Shown: in pieces, positions 1 through 10,180 of the stretch
Position numbering within the stretch: the stretch's first letter is position 1
How the letters are laid out: each line of letters starts with the position of its first letter
DNA from: an uncultured Carboxylicivirga sp.
GTDB lineage: Bacteria > Bacteroidota > Bacteroidia > Bacteroidales > Marinilabiliaceae
Length of the DNA stretch: 64,000 nucleotides
Direction: 5' to 3'
Assembly (NCBI GenBank): GCA_947503525.1
Contig: CANNEA010000004.1
Coordinates: forward strand, 62,001-126,000
Program-made: the position numbers and the translations under genes
The notes under the pieces: generated by a model
What the model was told of the DNA's origin: nothing
Databases searched by the model: none
What the model saw: the letters and a program-made list of their open reading frames with translations, nothing else

Positions 1-34
1 CAGTGTTCAGAACAGTTGAAGATGAAAGCTAGCT

Positions 35-451
35 ATGCAGGTACATGAGCTAAAACAAAGAGACTTTACATCCGAAATACAATATTCTGCATCTCGCAGT
101 GGCGGTCCGGGTGGACAAAATGTGAATAAAGTTAACTCAAAGGTTGAGCTACGCTTTCACATAGCTTCATCTCAACTTCTTAGTGATCGGGAAAAACATC
201 TGCTCTTAAATAAATTAAGTTCAAAACTTACGCTTCAAGGCGAATTGATATTAACGGCACAAACCGAACGTTCTCAACTTAAAAATAAACTTGCTGTCAA
301 CGAAAGATTCTACATCTTATTGGCTTCAGCTTTAACACCGGTTAAAAAACGAAAACCAACCAAACGCACTAAAGCTTCAGTTGAACGACGTTTAAATTCG
401 AAGAAGAAACAATCGGAGAAAAAATCAAACAGAAAGTATAGGGCTTTGTGA
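35..451 (+). CDS. arfB: Peptidyl-tRNA hydrolase ArfB (ribosome rescue)
   Basis: Codon-independent rescue factor that enters stalled ribosomes and hydrolyses the peptidyl-tRNA ester. The 138-residue protein is one class-I release-factor catalytic domain. The GGQ motif sits at residues 26-28 inside SGGPGGQNVNKVNSKVEL, the classic release-factor signature. The stop-codon recognition domain of RF1/RF2 is absent. The last 35 or so residues are very rich in Lys and Arg (KKRKPTKRTK at about 113-122), matching the basic tail that ArfB threads into the empty mRNA channel. Length is usual for the family. Only 34 bases precede it in the window, so its promoter cannot be judged. Confidence 0.95.
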   Translation: MQVHELKQRDFTSEIQYSASRSGGPGGQNVNKVNSKVELRFHIASSQLLSDREKHLLLNKLSSKLTLQGELILTAQTERSQLKNKLAVNERFYILLASALTPVKKRKPTKRTKASVERRLNSKKKQSEKKSNRKYRAL

Positions 452-506
452 CAATTGTCTAACTTTGAACTCTATTATTTGCCAACACATCTTATAAAGT
501 AAAGCC

Positions 507-980
507 ATGCAAGAAATTACATTAGGACAAGGACTGGACAATCTCACATTTGGAATTACCCGCGAAGAGGTATTGAATATTATGGGTGAGCCAAATGAAA
601 AGGAAAAAATAGATGGAGACAAAGAGTCGGGAGGCATGGAAGCCTGGCATTATGATGAACAAAACATCTCGCTTTCTTTTGAAGAAGATGCTGACTGGCG
701 ATTATTATCTATTACTTCTGCTTCGGCCGAAATACTTTTTGAAGGCATTGACCTAATTGGTTTAAGTCAGGGAGAAGTAATGGAGCAAATGGAAGTGTTT
801 GATCTTGGTGATTTTGAATTGGAAGATCTTTCGGAAGATGGATTGGAAGGACAAACTGTTGCCGCTAATCCTGATTGCAGTTTAAACCTCTTTTTTGACA
901 ATGATATATTGGCTGAGATCCAATGGGGACCTTTTTGGGACGATGACAATGAGGATGTTATCTGGCCGGAAGTAAATTAG
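507..980 (+). CDS. Acidic hypothetical protein
   Basis: I do not recognise the family. The 157-residue product has no signal peptide or membrane segment and is strongly acidic, ending in a Trp/Asp-rich segment (WGPFWDDDNEDVIWPEVN). The N-terminus (FGITREEVLNIMGEPNE, residues 16-32) resembles the helix-turn pattern with Gly-x-Pro seen in SmpA/OmlA-type repeats, where a protein checks a short segment for a conserved GxP turn, but the match is too short to assign. It lies 55 bp after arfB on the same strand and could be co-transcribed. The coding reading is supported by clean codon use over 157 codons and a sensible ATG; the function is unknown. Confidence 0.7.
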   Translation: MQEITLGQGLDNLTFGITREEVLNIMGEPNEKEKIDGDKESGGMEAWHYDEQNISLSFEEDADWRLLSITSASAEILFEGIDLIGLSQGEVMEQMEVFDLGDFELEDLSEDGLEGQTVAANPDCSLNLFFDNDILAEIQWGPFWDDDNEDVIWPEVN

Positions 981-1231
981 TACTTAGCTCCTAGCATGAA
1001 AAGATTAGTGATTAAGGATGACGGATTAAGAATACTTTAAAAATTGAAGGAACAGTTTTTAATATGTACTAATTTAAAACAAACCCTTTCCCCACGCGAT
1101 TAAAATCTAATCCTTAATCTTTTATCATTAATTCTTTGCTAGCAAGGCTAACAATAATGTTTAGCAAATCGATACATCAAACATTAACACATCGAACATC
1201 TAATCATCTTTTTACTTTCTTAACACCCTAA

Positions 1232-2899
<1,668 letters not shown>

Positions 2900-2914
2900 A
2901 CGAACTATCGAGGA

Positions 2915-2932
2915 GGTTTAGTTAACTAAACC
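2915..2932. repeat. 18-bp perfect palindrome after ABC-F gene
   Basis: GGTTTAGTTAACTAAACC is a perfect palindrome without a loop, 15 bp after the ABC-F stop codon and 13 bp before the terminator hairpin. It has no T-tract. It could be a protein-binding site or the outer part of a longer structured 3' end; nothing in the sequence decides this. Confidence 0.5.
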
Positions 2933-2945
2933 CTAAGAAATTTTA

Positions 2946-2977
2946 AAGGCTGATTCCGCAAGGAATTGGCCTTTTTT
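2946..2977 (+). terminator. Intrinsic terminator of the ABC-F gene
   Basis: A 12-bp stem (AAGGCTGATTCC paired with GGAATTGGCCTT, two G-U pairs) closes a GCAA tetraloop and is followed by six T residues. Confidence 0.85.
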
Positions 2978-3115
2978 GTGAATATTAAATGCCTATTGTG
3001 GCAAGTTGCCTTAATGTATAACTTCTTAAATTTCGGATTTCACTATAATTGGCACTGGATCCAGAGACCAAAAATAAGGAGGCCATACATTTACCACCTT
3101 ATTAAGGAGGCTTGT

Positions 3116-3613
3116 TTACTGAACTTTATTTATTTCGATATCCTTAGCCATCAGAAAATACAATACACCATTTGATTCTAATTCAATTATGACGTCAACT
3201 TTTATCCCTGTTTCCCAATTCGGCCCCTCTGTGCTAAGGTATTTTAAAGTATATTCATTGATGCTACCATTATTTCCTGGCCTGGACTTCCCGGCTACAA
3301 AATCATTTATCACATATAAATATTCCACCTTGAAATTCTCTTGGATTTGCGCACAATTTGCATTTTTAATATCACATGAAGCAATTAAGCTATGATCCTT
3401 CTTACCCACACCACCATGAAAGAAATTTCTATACAAATATGGATCCATTATGAGTTTCTGGCTACCAATAGATATGGTGTCATTGGAATTAAGATATAGC
3501 TCATCAATTGCATCTCGATTGGTTTCTAAATAACCATCAAAATCATATTTCTCACAAGAATAACTAAGAATTAGTATTAATGTAAGACCGCTATAGATTT
3601 TAAAAATTTTCAT
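3116..3613 (-). CDS. Hypothetical lipoprotein
   Basis: A 165-residue protein with a lipoprotein signal: charged start MKIFKIYSG, a Leu/Ile-rich core, and a lipobox ending at Cys20 (ILSYSC). I chose the ATG at 3613 rather than the one at 3637 because it puts the charged residues directly before the hydrophobic core. The mature part has several Asn, Asp and Tyr residues and two Cys spaced six apart (SCDIKNANC), which could form a disulfide. I recognise no family. It is convergent with the ABC-F gene and stands alone upstream of the accessory patch. Confidence 0.65.
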   Translation of the reverse strand: MKIFKIYSGLTLILILSYSCEKYDFDGYLETNRDAIDELYLNSNDTISIGSQKLIMDPYLYRNFFHGGVGKKDHSLIASCDIKNANCAQIQENFKVEYLYVINDFVAGKSRPGNNGSINEYTLKYLSTEGPNWETGIKVDVIIELESNGVLYFLMAKDIEINKVQ

Positions 3614-3671
3614 ATCTGAAGATACAAAAAGCACCAATCATCAGTAAATAGATCACTTTGTTTTTTAGACT

Positions 3672-3748
3672 GTCTGACGGACGCGACTATGATGCGTGGC
3701 TTGTATTGCGCCTGCGGCAAGCTCAAGCTTTATGAGCCATTGTTGGGC
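3672..3748 (+). other. Possible attC-like recombination site (weak)
   Basis: Downstream of the PIN gene a 77-bp structured segment is bounded by GTCTGAC (one mismatch to the attC core RYYYAAC) and GTTGGGC (exact match to GTTRRRY). Inside are small hairpins, for example TTGCGCCTGCGGCAA and GAGCTT-rich repeats, and the segment is richer in G and C than its surroundings. Clear paired L boxes next to the R boxes are missing, so this is only a candidate cassette boundary. It is more interesting because a second inverted-repeat element lies at the other end of the ImmA-PIN pair. Confidence 0.25.
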
Positions 3749-3759
3749 TTTCGTGCTTA

Positions 3760-4254
3760 TTAAAATTGAACTTGTAATTCTCTAAACATCTCAATTGTAT
3801 CCATATATATTATTCCGAATACATTACATGGTTCAGGAATTTTTATTCTATTTTTTCTTTCAGGCTGACTCTTTTCATGAGTAGTAATAATATAGCTATT
3901 ACTTATTGCATACGCCACTATCCATGCATCTGCTTCATCGGCATCTAGGAATTCTTCCATTGCCTTTGGAAGATAATGGTCACTTTTTGAGTTTGCCCAA
4001 ATTACTACTTGGGAGTATTCATCTATTGTATCAGAAGAGTCTTTAAAAAAATCATTCGGTAAATTATTGACACACCATGTTTTTAATTCATCATCATTCT
4101 GATAAATCTCATTTTTAACTTTGTCAATACTAATAATTTTACCTTGGTCTGCTAGTTCCTTTACTTTTTGCCAAAATGTAATAGCTATATCTAGGGGATA
4201 GTTTGCCCTATGCGCTTGAATAAAGAAGTTTGTATCAACAATAAAAACACTCAT
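3760..4254 (-). CDS. DUF4411 PIN-domain protein (putative toxin RNase)
   Basis: A 164-residue PIN-fold protein. The N-terminal strand with VDTNFF puts the first metal-binding Asp at residue 7; further acidic candidates are Glu49 and the cluster LDADEADAW (103-111), followed by an IITTHE stretch. This order fits the PIN nuclease site and the DUF4411 family. It starts 3 bp after the stop of an ImmA/IrrE-like protease gene on the same strand, the arrangement repeatedly seen for this pair and predicted as a type II toxin-antitoxin-like module. By family logic the PIN protein would be an RNase toxin or effector and the protease protein its controller. The activity itself is inferred. Confidence 0.85.
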   Translation of the reverse strand: MSVFIVDTNFFIQAHRANYPLDIAITFWQKVKELADQGKIISIDKVKNEIYQNDDELKTWCVNNLPNDFFKDSSDTIDEYSQVVIWANSKSDHYLPKAMEEFLDADEADAWIVAYAISNSYIITTHEKSQPERKNRIKIPEPCNVFGIIYMDTIEMFRELQVQF

Positions 4255-4257
4255 AAA

Positions 4258-5385
4258 TTATAAATGTTTCGTTAAGAACTTATGGTATGTATCACCCTTA
4301 AGTCCAGTTAATTTATATGCTTCTTTATACAGTAAACTGTTAGTTTTTACAGCATGATTTACATGTGCTGCAAAAGATAAGCTTATTCTTTTCTTGGCAG
4401 TAGCATAAAAATCACCACCTCCACTTTGATTTTCTTTTTTAAACTTTATTTGACTTACATATTCATTATAAAAAGCAAAAAATGCAGTTCTGGATAACTT
4501 ACCTAAATCTAAAGCTCTTCTTGCAATGACTATTGGACTAACTTTAAAGATTTTTGCAATTCTTTTTATATCTGGATATTCATCCCAAGTTCGCAAAAAA
4601 GAGTCCTTGGGAACTAAAAACTCAGCCGCAACTTTATCACATAAAATTTCAATTGGCTCATTTGCTGGCTGTAGTTGTCTAAAATCAAATCCAGCACTTT
4701 CTCCTGTCCATATATGCGCTAACTCATGTATAATCGTAAACATTTGTGCAGCTTTACCATCTGCAGCATTAATAAACATAAATGGACACATATTGTCTAC
4801 TATTACAAATCCTCTACATTCATCCACTTTAATAGGACGACTTGTATTATTTTCTACCACACTATTGAAGGTCATAAAAATACCATTCTCTTCAATGACT
4901 TCTGTCAAGTAATTCAGTGCTTTTTCCCAGGTAGCAAATTTTTGAGCCCAGTTTTCCTCCAATCCTAAAGTATTTCTTATATCTTTTACTATATCATCAA
5001 CCTTAGAACTGGCATTAAACTTTCCAACAAATTCTTTTGGAGCAAATTCATTATCTCTAAAATAATCTTTAAGCCAACCTTGTCTTCTTTGAACTAGTAG
5101 AATAGTATCATATACATTTAAACTAACTTGAGCATCTCCTTTTTTCTCTGTTCTAAAAAAAGGAATTGGAAGTTCTTCTTTTGGTGGTTTGGGTAAAAAA
5201 AGATAACCAAATGGTATATGTACTCGGTGAGAAAATTTCTCTAATTGTTTTAATGTTGGTTTCTTCTTATTATCAATCCAGTCTTGAATTTTTGGAAATT
5301 TAGAAACAAACTCATGTATATCATAACCTGCTCGGGCAATTGCCCAAGTAATCATGTCTGCATTTATATTTATTTCACTTTTCAT
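4258..5385 (-). CDS. ImmA/IrrE-family metallopeptidase with N-terminal DNA-binding region
   Basis: A 375-residue protein of the COG2856 type. Residues about 8-60 look like a divergent XRE helix-turn-helix with a conserved HIPFGYLFL segment. The C-terminal part has the zinc peptidase motif HELAH (220-224) and a third ligand, probably Glu255 in the AAEFLVP segment. Proteins of this family cleave or sequester partner regulators (ImmA cuts ImmR, IrrE/PprI cuts DdrO). Here the partner is likely the PIN protein encoded 3 bp downstream. Transcription probably starts at a promoter 8 bp before the ATG, giving an almost leaderless mRNA. Confidence 0.88.
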   Translation of the reverse strand: MKSEININADMITWAIARAGYDIHEFVSKFPKIQDWIDNKKKPTLKQLEKFSHRVHIPFGYLFLPKPPKEELPIPFFRTEKKGDAQVSLNVYDTILLVQRRQGWLKDYFRDNEFAPKEFVGKFNASSKVDDIVKDIRNTLGLEENWAQKFATWEKALNYLTEVIEENGIFMTFNSVVENNTSRPIKVDECRGFVIVDNMCPFMFINAADGKAAQMFTIIHELAHIWTGESAGFDFRQLQPANEPIEILCDKVAAEFLVPKDSFLRTWDEYPDIKRIAKIFKVSPIVIARRALDLGKLSRTAFFAFYNEYVSQIKFKKENQSGGGDFYATAKKRISLSFAAHVNHAVKTNSLLYKEAYKLTGLKGDTYHKFLTKHL

Positions 5386-5392
5386 AACTTCA

Positions 5393-5400
5393 CAAAGTTA
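5393..5400 (-). promoter_or_regulatory. -7 box of the immA-PIN operon
   Basis: On the minus strand this reads TAACTTTG, an exact match to TAnnTTTG, with a TTTTCG stretch about 17 bp upstream as a possible -33 box. The ATG begins 8 bases downstream of the box, so the transcript would have almost no leader. Confidence 0.6.
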
Positions 5401-5464
5401 AAAATAAGAATTAGATACGAAAATTACTTCTTATGAGCGATTCGCACATGAACGCCAACGGTTC

Positions 5465-5572
5465 GTATAAGAATAGTAGCCGACTGCGTGGCACTTTCTT
5501 GTCAAATTACACAAAAGTTGAAACGGGCTACAACCATTGAATTTACTACTGTCTCGGCTATTATTTTTATAC
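5465..5572. repeat. Long imperfect inverted repeat, attC-like or folded element
   Basis: The arms GTATAAGAATAGTAGCCGA (5465-5483) and TCGGCTATTATTTTTATAC (5554-5572) are inverted copies with 17 of 19 matches, separated by 70 bp. Flanking bases on the outside (GCCAAC on the left, GTTGTGC on the right) loosely resemble the R boxes of integron attC sites. The right arm overlaps the stop codon of the broken HxlR gene. It separates the ImmA-PIN pair from the HxlR-amylase side. From memory, similar TATAAG...TAGC/GCTA...CTTATA elements are common between genes in Bacteroidota; that recollection is unverified. Confidence 0.6.
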
Positions 5573-5977
5573 ATCCTTTGTTGTGCTCTCGTCATTTCTT
5601 TTCAAATATTCTCGATGTTGTTGTCCCCATTTTGTTATCTCAATGATTAATGGTATGAGTGTATATCCATAGTCAGCCAACTTGTAGGATACTTTTACTG
5701 GGATTGAATCATATACTTTTCTTTCCACCAACCCGTTAATTTCCAAATCTTTCAATTCTTTTGATAACATTTTAGGAGTTGTTTTTGTCAAGCCTTTTTC
5801 CAATTCAGAATAGCTAAAATCATCATGACAAAGTAGTGCAATTATTTGCATTTTCCACCTTCCCGAAACAATTTACAAAGCATCTTGAATAGTTTGTAAT
5901 TTTTTTCGATAAAGCTCAATTATTGCCAAAAGAGGCTTGTCTATTTTGTAACTCTTAAACTCTTCAATTTTATCCAT
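5567..5977 (-). pseudogene. HxlR-family regulator broken by an in-frame stop
   Basis: The reading frame starting at the ATG at 5977 gives MDKIEEFKSYKIDKP and continues in frame to an HxlR winged-helix domain (IVSGRWKMQIIALL, then the SYSELEKGL recognition-helix region) ending at 5567. Codon 35 is TAA (5875-5873), exactly where HxlR proteins run without a break from the first helix into GRWKMQI. No frameshift is needed to join the parts, so a single nonsense base explains it. The downstream ATG at 5851 would give a 94-residue protein lacking the first helix. It is divergent from the GH13 gene, which it may once have regulated. A sequencing error is possible. Confidence 0.75.
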
Positions 5978-6041
5978 TGCTATTGGTATTGCAACGAAAA
6001 AAAACCTTATTTTATAGGCTTTAATACGAAATCAAAACAAA

Positions 6042-7973
6042 ATGATGAAAACAAAAATATTTATCATCGCAATAATATCTTGCAATTTTCTCATTATAAA
6101 TAGTTGCAAGCAAGAAGTAGAAACAACAGCAATTCAAGAACCTACTGCCTTTGAAGACATTCCCGAATGGTCAAAGAACGTGGTTTGGTATCAAATATTT
6201 GTTGAGCGTTTCCGTAATGGAGACCCAACAAATGACCCGACAGCTGAAGATATTGTTGGTAACTTCTCTTCTTACATTCCCGAAAATTGGGCAATAACAC
6301 CATGGACACAAGATTGGTACAAACCCGATATTTGGTTTGAGAAATTGAATGATAAAAAGATGTTATCAGGTTATCCTATTACGGTATTTGGACATAAAGT
6401 ACAACTGCGTCGTTATGGTGGCGATTTGCAAGGTGTTTTGGATAAAATGGATTATTTGGAAGAATTGGGTATTACGGCAGTTTACTTCAATCCGCTGAAT
6501 GATGCACCATCATTGCATAAATACGATCCTAGACATTGGCGACATATTGATGTAAATTTCGGCTCAAATCCAAAGGAAGATAAACAAATCATTGCTGCTG
6601 AAACACCAAATGACCCAACAACTTGGCAATTCACGAATGCAGATAAATTATTTTTGAAAGTCATAGAAGAATTTCACAAGCGAGGCATTAAAGTCATTTT
6701 GGATTATTCGTGGAACCATACAGGCAAATACTTTTGGGCATTACAAGATATTGCCAAAAAAGGTGAACAATCGGAGTTTGTCGATTGGTTCGACATCAAA
6801 TCGTTTGATAATCCCGAAACACCTGAAAATGAATTTAAATATAAAACATGGTTCGATGTGCCGAGTTTACCCGAAATTAAGGAAAATGTAGAAATTGACC
6901 ATTCAACAATCAAGGCTTACGAAGGCGATTTGTATAGTAAAACGGTCAAAGGGCATATATTTAATGTTACCAAACGTTGGCTTGACCCAAATGGCGATGG
7001 CAATCCCGTAGATGGCGTTGATGGTTTTCGTTTAGATGTTGCTGGTGAAATCGGTTTAGGATTCTGGCGAGATTACCGAAAAATAGTACGTGAAACTAAT
7101 CCCGATGCGTATTTGTTAGGCGAAATTTGGTGGGAAGAATGGCCTGATAAACTGCTCAATCCAAAAAACTACTTGCAAGGCGATGTTTTTGATGCGGTGA
7201 TGAATTATCGTTGGTATCGTGCTACACGACATTTTTTCAATCAATCACCAAGCAAAATTCCTGTTTCAGAATTTGTGGATAGTTTACGGTCATTTAATTC
7301 CGATTTGCGAAAACAAAATATCTATGGTATGATGAATTTAACGGCAAGTCACGATGTACCTCGTTTTGCCACCGATATTTTTAATAAAAACAAATATAAA
7401 GTCGGCACCAATCCCTATAAAGGTAACGATTATAAAATCCATAAACCCGATGCTGAAACATATGAAATTATGAAAATGATTTTAGTGCAACAGTTTACAT
7501 ACATCGGTTCGCCGCATATTTGGGCTGGTGATGAAATGGGAATGTGGGGCGGAGATGACCCGAATTGTAGAAAGCCGTTAATTTGGAAAGATTTGGACTT
7601 TGAACCCGAAACTCATCATCAGGTAGATTATTTTTCTCGCCCAAAAGATGAAGTTAAGTTCAATGATGAACTATTCGGATTTTATAAAAAACTCATTAAA
7701 ATTCGCAAAGAAAATTCAGTTTTAGCATTTGGGGATATTGAATATTTAATTGTTGATGATGAGCGTGAAATATTGGCGTATAGCCGTTTTGATGGGAAGA
7801 ATGAGGTAATTGTAGTTTTTAATAATAGTAAAAATGAAGTCAATGTCAATGTTTTGAAAAAGCAGCATAAAAAAGACTATCAAAATATTTTAAATGGGAT
7901 AAAGATTAGTGCTCAAGATGGAAAAGGGATTATTTTGACAATGCCTGCGAAGAGTTTTGTGATTTTGAAATGA
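6042..7973 (+). CDS. GH13 alpha-amylase-family lipoprotein
   Basis: A 643-residue glycoside hydrolase predicted to act on alpha-glucans at the cell surface or in the periplasm. The signal peptide ends in a lipobox with Cys22 (IINSC). The GH13 regions are all visible: region II GFRLD with Arg330 and nucleophile Asp332, region III LLGEIWW with acid/base Glu361, and region IV TASHD with His437 and Asp438. An insert after residue 85 and a C-terminal all-beta domain resemble neopullulanase or cyclomaltodextrinase-type enzymes, so the substrate could be maltodextrin, cyclodextrin or pullulan. No SusCD pair is next to it. It is divergent from the broken HxlR gene. Start could be either of two adjacent ATG codons. 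Confidence 0.9.
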   Translation: MMKTKIFIIAIISCNFLIINSCKQEVETTAIQEPTAFEDIPEWSKNVVWYQIFVERFRNGDPTNDPTAEDIVGNFSSYIPENWAITPWTQDWYKPDIWFEKLNDKKMLSGYPITVFGHKVQLRRYGGDLQGVLDKMDYLEELGITAVYFNPLNDAPSLHKYDPRHWRHIDVNFGSNPKEDKQIIAAETPNDPTTWQFTNADKLFLKVIEEFHKRGIKVILDYSWNHTGKYFWALQDIAKKGEQSEFVDWFDIKSFDNPETPENEFKYKTWFDVPSLPEIKENVEIDHSTIKAYEGDLYSKTVKGHIFNVTKRWLDPNGDGNPVDGVDGFRLDVAGEIGLGFWRDYRKIVRETNPDAYLLGEIWWEEWPDKLLNPKNYLQGDVFDAVMNYRWYRATRHFFNQSPSKIPVSEFVDSLRSFNSDLRKQNIYGMMNLTASHDVPRFATDIFNKNKYKVGTNPYKGNDYKIHKPDAETYEIMKMILVQQFTYIGSPHIWAGDEMGMWGGDDPNCRKPLIWKDLDFEPETHHQVDYFSRPKDEVKFNDELFGFYKKLIKIRKENSVLAFGDIEYLIVDDEREILAYSRFDGKNEVIVVFNNSKNEVNVNVLKKQHKKDYQNILNGIKISAQDGKGIILTMPAKSFVILK

Positions 7974-8413
7974 ACTTGAAATCAATACACTATTAAAATA
8001 ACATTTTCTTTTCCTTCATGCTGAATATGTTTCAGTATCTCCAAAGCAATAAGGAAGGAATGTTTACTGTTTATGGCATACTTCTTTTTACGGGAAAGCG
8101 ATTGTGATTGAAGGAGTTTAATTTATTAGATTACTCGGCATTTTCTTGATGGAGCACAACTTTTCTGTATCTGCACCTTATGTGTCGATATATCCATTAT
8201 CTATCTTATAATTCACAAGCCCTAAACTATGTTTTTTTGTTAAATAATTAGCTCCAGGTGCTAGTTTAATTGTTTGTGCGTGTAAAATACTTGTTTAGCA
8301 TTAGCATATTAATCTCTTAAACCCAAACCATAAATACTGCTCAACTCTAAACACCTATACATTGGGCAGTAATAACTTATATAAAACTATACTAAACAAA
8401 ATAAATATCCAAT
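7974..8413. other. Gene-free stretch after the amylase
   Basis: About 440 bp without a supportable gene. On the minus strand around 8000-8110 a frame of about 45 codons looks weakly coding (SFLIALEILKHIQHEGKEN) but has a stop on both sides and no start, so it is at most a remnant. I see no insertion-sequence ends. Confidence 0.5.
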
Positions 8414-8446
8414 AAAAAACCGCCTTAAACTCAATTAAGACGGTTT
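8414..8446 (-). terminator. Intrinsic terminator of the DUF6261 gene
   Basis: AAACCGCCTTAA and TTAAGACGGTTT form a 12-position stem with one mismatch and a 6-base loop; on the minus strand it is followed by a T-rich run (TTTTTTATT). Confidence 0.8.
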
Positions 8447-8472
8447 GCTAATGCCTGGCGTATAGCTATGTT

Positions 8473-9216
8473 CTATTGTCCATTACTGGCATCTACTTTT
8501 GACTTAGCCCGCGTTTGACGCGACTTAAGCTCAGAACCAATGCTTTCAAACATCGTATCCATCTCATTGGCAATGGCATTTACTTCATCCATTGTACCTT
8601 TGCGCTTGTGGTAATTCACTTCCAACAACATTGAATCGATGGTATCACGCACCCAGGCTTTTTCTACCGAAGGATCTATTTCTCTGATATGTGTTTCAGC
8701 AGTATTAAATTTTTCCATCGCATCATCAAAATTGACCTGTGTGCTTTTGATTAATTCAAACAAGCTAAGACAATTGCAAGTAGCAATGGCCTCACTCAGA
8801 TTAGTTTTGTTTTCCACATCGGCAATAAAACTTTTTACCTGTTTACTCTGCTCGCTATTGCCTTCGTCCTGCATGCTCCAGCCAAAGGTTTTAATACTGT
8901 CGATTAAATCTTCTGCGGCCTCTCTAATGCCCATACTCGCTTGCTTGGTACAATACAAGAGAAAATACTTAAAGGCATCTAAAGCATCGTCGCGTTTATC
9001 ATCACAATCCGCAATTAAATCGGTATACGGATTTTTACGATTTTTATCCAGGGCCAGACTAATATAGGTTTGCCTGTTAATAAGGCCGGTCAGCAACTCT
9101 TGCAAACCCAGGGCGCTTAATACTTCTGAGCCATACTTACTCAGTATTCCAATTATCTTAACTACTAAAACTACATAATCGCTGTTGCGAAATCTTGAAA
9201 AACTTATCTTATTCAT
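8473..9216 (-). CDS. DUF6261-like protein
   Basis: A 247-residue, mostly helical, cytoplasmic-looking protein with the start MNKISFSRFRNSDYV and a repeated pattern of helices (LIDSIKTFGWSM, LFELIKSTQVNF). This layout matches my memory of DUF6261, a Bacteroidota family of unknown function that often sits in repeat-rich regions. No catalytic motif is visible. The C-terminus is charged. It is alone, has its own terminator, and lies beside a long decayed stretch with tandem repeats. Family assignment is moderate; function unknown. Confidence 0.6.
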   Translation of the reverse strand: MNKISFSRFRNSDYVVLVVKIIGILSKYGSEVLSALGLQELLTGLINRQTYISLALDKNRKNPYTDLIADCDDKRDDALDAFKYFLLYCTKQASMGIREAAEDLIDSIKTFGWSMQDEGNSEQSKQVKSFIADVENKTNLSEAIATCNCLSLFELIKSTQVNFDDAMEKFNTAETHIREIDPSVEKAWVRDTIDSMLLEVNYHKRKGTMDEVNAIANEMDTMFESIGSELKSRQTRAKSKVDASNGQ

Positions 9217-9350
9217 AATACTTAAAATTTAGGCTCCGGAATGCTTCAATACTATCCGAAGCTGGTTAAAAATATGATCATTCTTTGTTGCTTGTTACTG
9301 TAGACCTGCAGAGTTTAAAGGAGTGAGCTACTGCTATGCTATGTTGTGGT

Positions 9351-9543
9351 ACGAAACCTGTAATGGTCTTCCCTTTTGCTGCTTCGTCGATGAACGAAAT
9401 ATGAAAAGCTCTTCCAAAACCATTTCCAACAGAATACGAAAACGGCATTGGTCTTCCCTTTTACTGCTTCGTCGATGAAAGAAACATGGAAAACTCTTCC
9501 GAAACCACCTCCAACATAATACGAAAGCGCTAATGGTCTTCCC
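9351..9543. repeat. 85-bp tandem direct repeat
   Basis: Two full units begin at 9365 and 9450 with GGTCTTCCCTTTT, and a third begins at 9535 but stops matching after about 9 bases. About 14 bases before the first unit match the end of a unit. Spacing is exactly 85 bp both times. Since 85 is not divisible by 3, the units cannot encode the same peptide in one frame, so the repeat is not a protein repeat. The units differ at roughly 10-12 positions, so the duplication is not recent. Confidence 0.85.
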
Positions 9544-10180
9544 CTAAGTACTTTTGTAGCCTGACAAAACATGTTCTGATGCCAGGCTTACAGCTGTTGC
9601 AGGACTGCGGAGTAACAAAGCAGATGCCGCTTACCGGAATTGTACTTGTACAAAGTTTAACTCAGAACCTTCGCATAGCTATTGCATGGCAACAATGGTA
9701 CACCGGAGCTTATACTTTGTACTTATGTACGACTACAGTCCTGGCAAAAATGATTTACTTAGCAACTCTGCAGACTGAAGGAGGTGGTTTAAGGAGCCTT
9801 TAGACCCCTAAAACAAATAGGGCATTTACCCCCAGGGGACTATTGGTATTAGGCAGTATGATAAACGACAACTGCAACTTATTATGATTCGCTTTCATTT
9901 GAAAGGAATAAACAGCATTGAAGCTGTTGGTCTGAAGGTGAGTTACTCTTGTCATAGGAGTATTAAATTAAAAAGACACTTCAATTTAACACATATATCA
10001 ATACCATAAAATAGCTTGAAGTAAAAAAAATGCATCAGCTAAACGAATTTGCAGCTTAATGTGCCTTCCAATAATACTATCTTGAGGAGACACCAGCACA
10101 TTTAAATATTGGTCAACACAGGAAGGCTGTAATTTAATATGAGGAACTTTAGCGAAAAAAAGAACCTCGAATTAAACGAA
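9544..10180. other. Decayed non-coding stretch
   Basis: No gene is supportable. The stretch includes short inverted motifs around GTACTTGTACAAAG (9645-9660) and a similar copy in the other orientation near 9715-9730, and a minus-strand frame of about 58 codons near 10010-10180 (HIKLQPSCVDQYLNV) with no start. It reads as old, mutated DNA between the DUF6261 gene and the peptidase remnant. Confidence 0.5.

Noticed and set aside
8000..8110. A weakly coding-looking minus-strand fragment near the amylase end
   Set aside because: Bounded by stops, no start, no recognised family; kept only as a remark.
9339..9572. A 77-codon minus-strand frame over the tandem repeat
   Set aside because: The repeat unit is 85 bp, so each unit is read in another frame; the peptide has no family likeness.
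9579..9803. A 74-codon plus-strand frame
   Set aside because: Low-complexity reading through decayed DNA; no sensible start context or domain.
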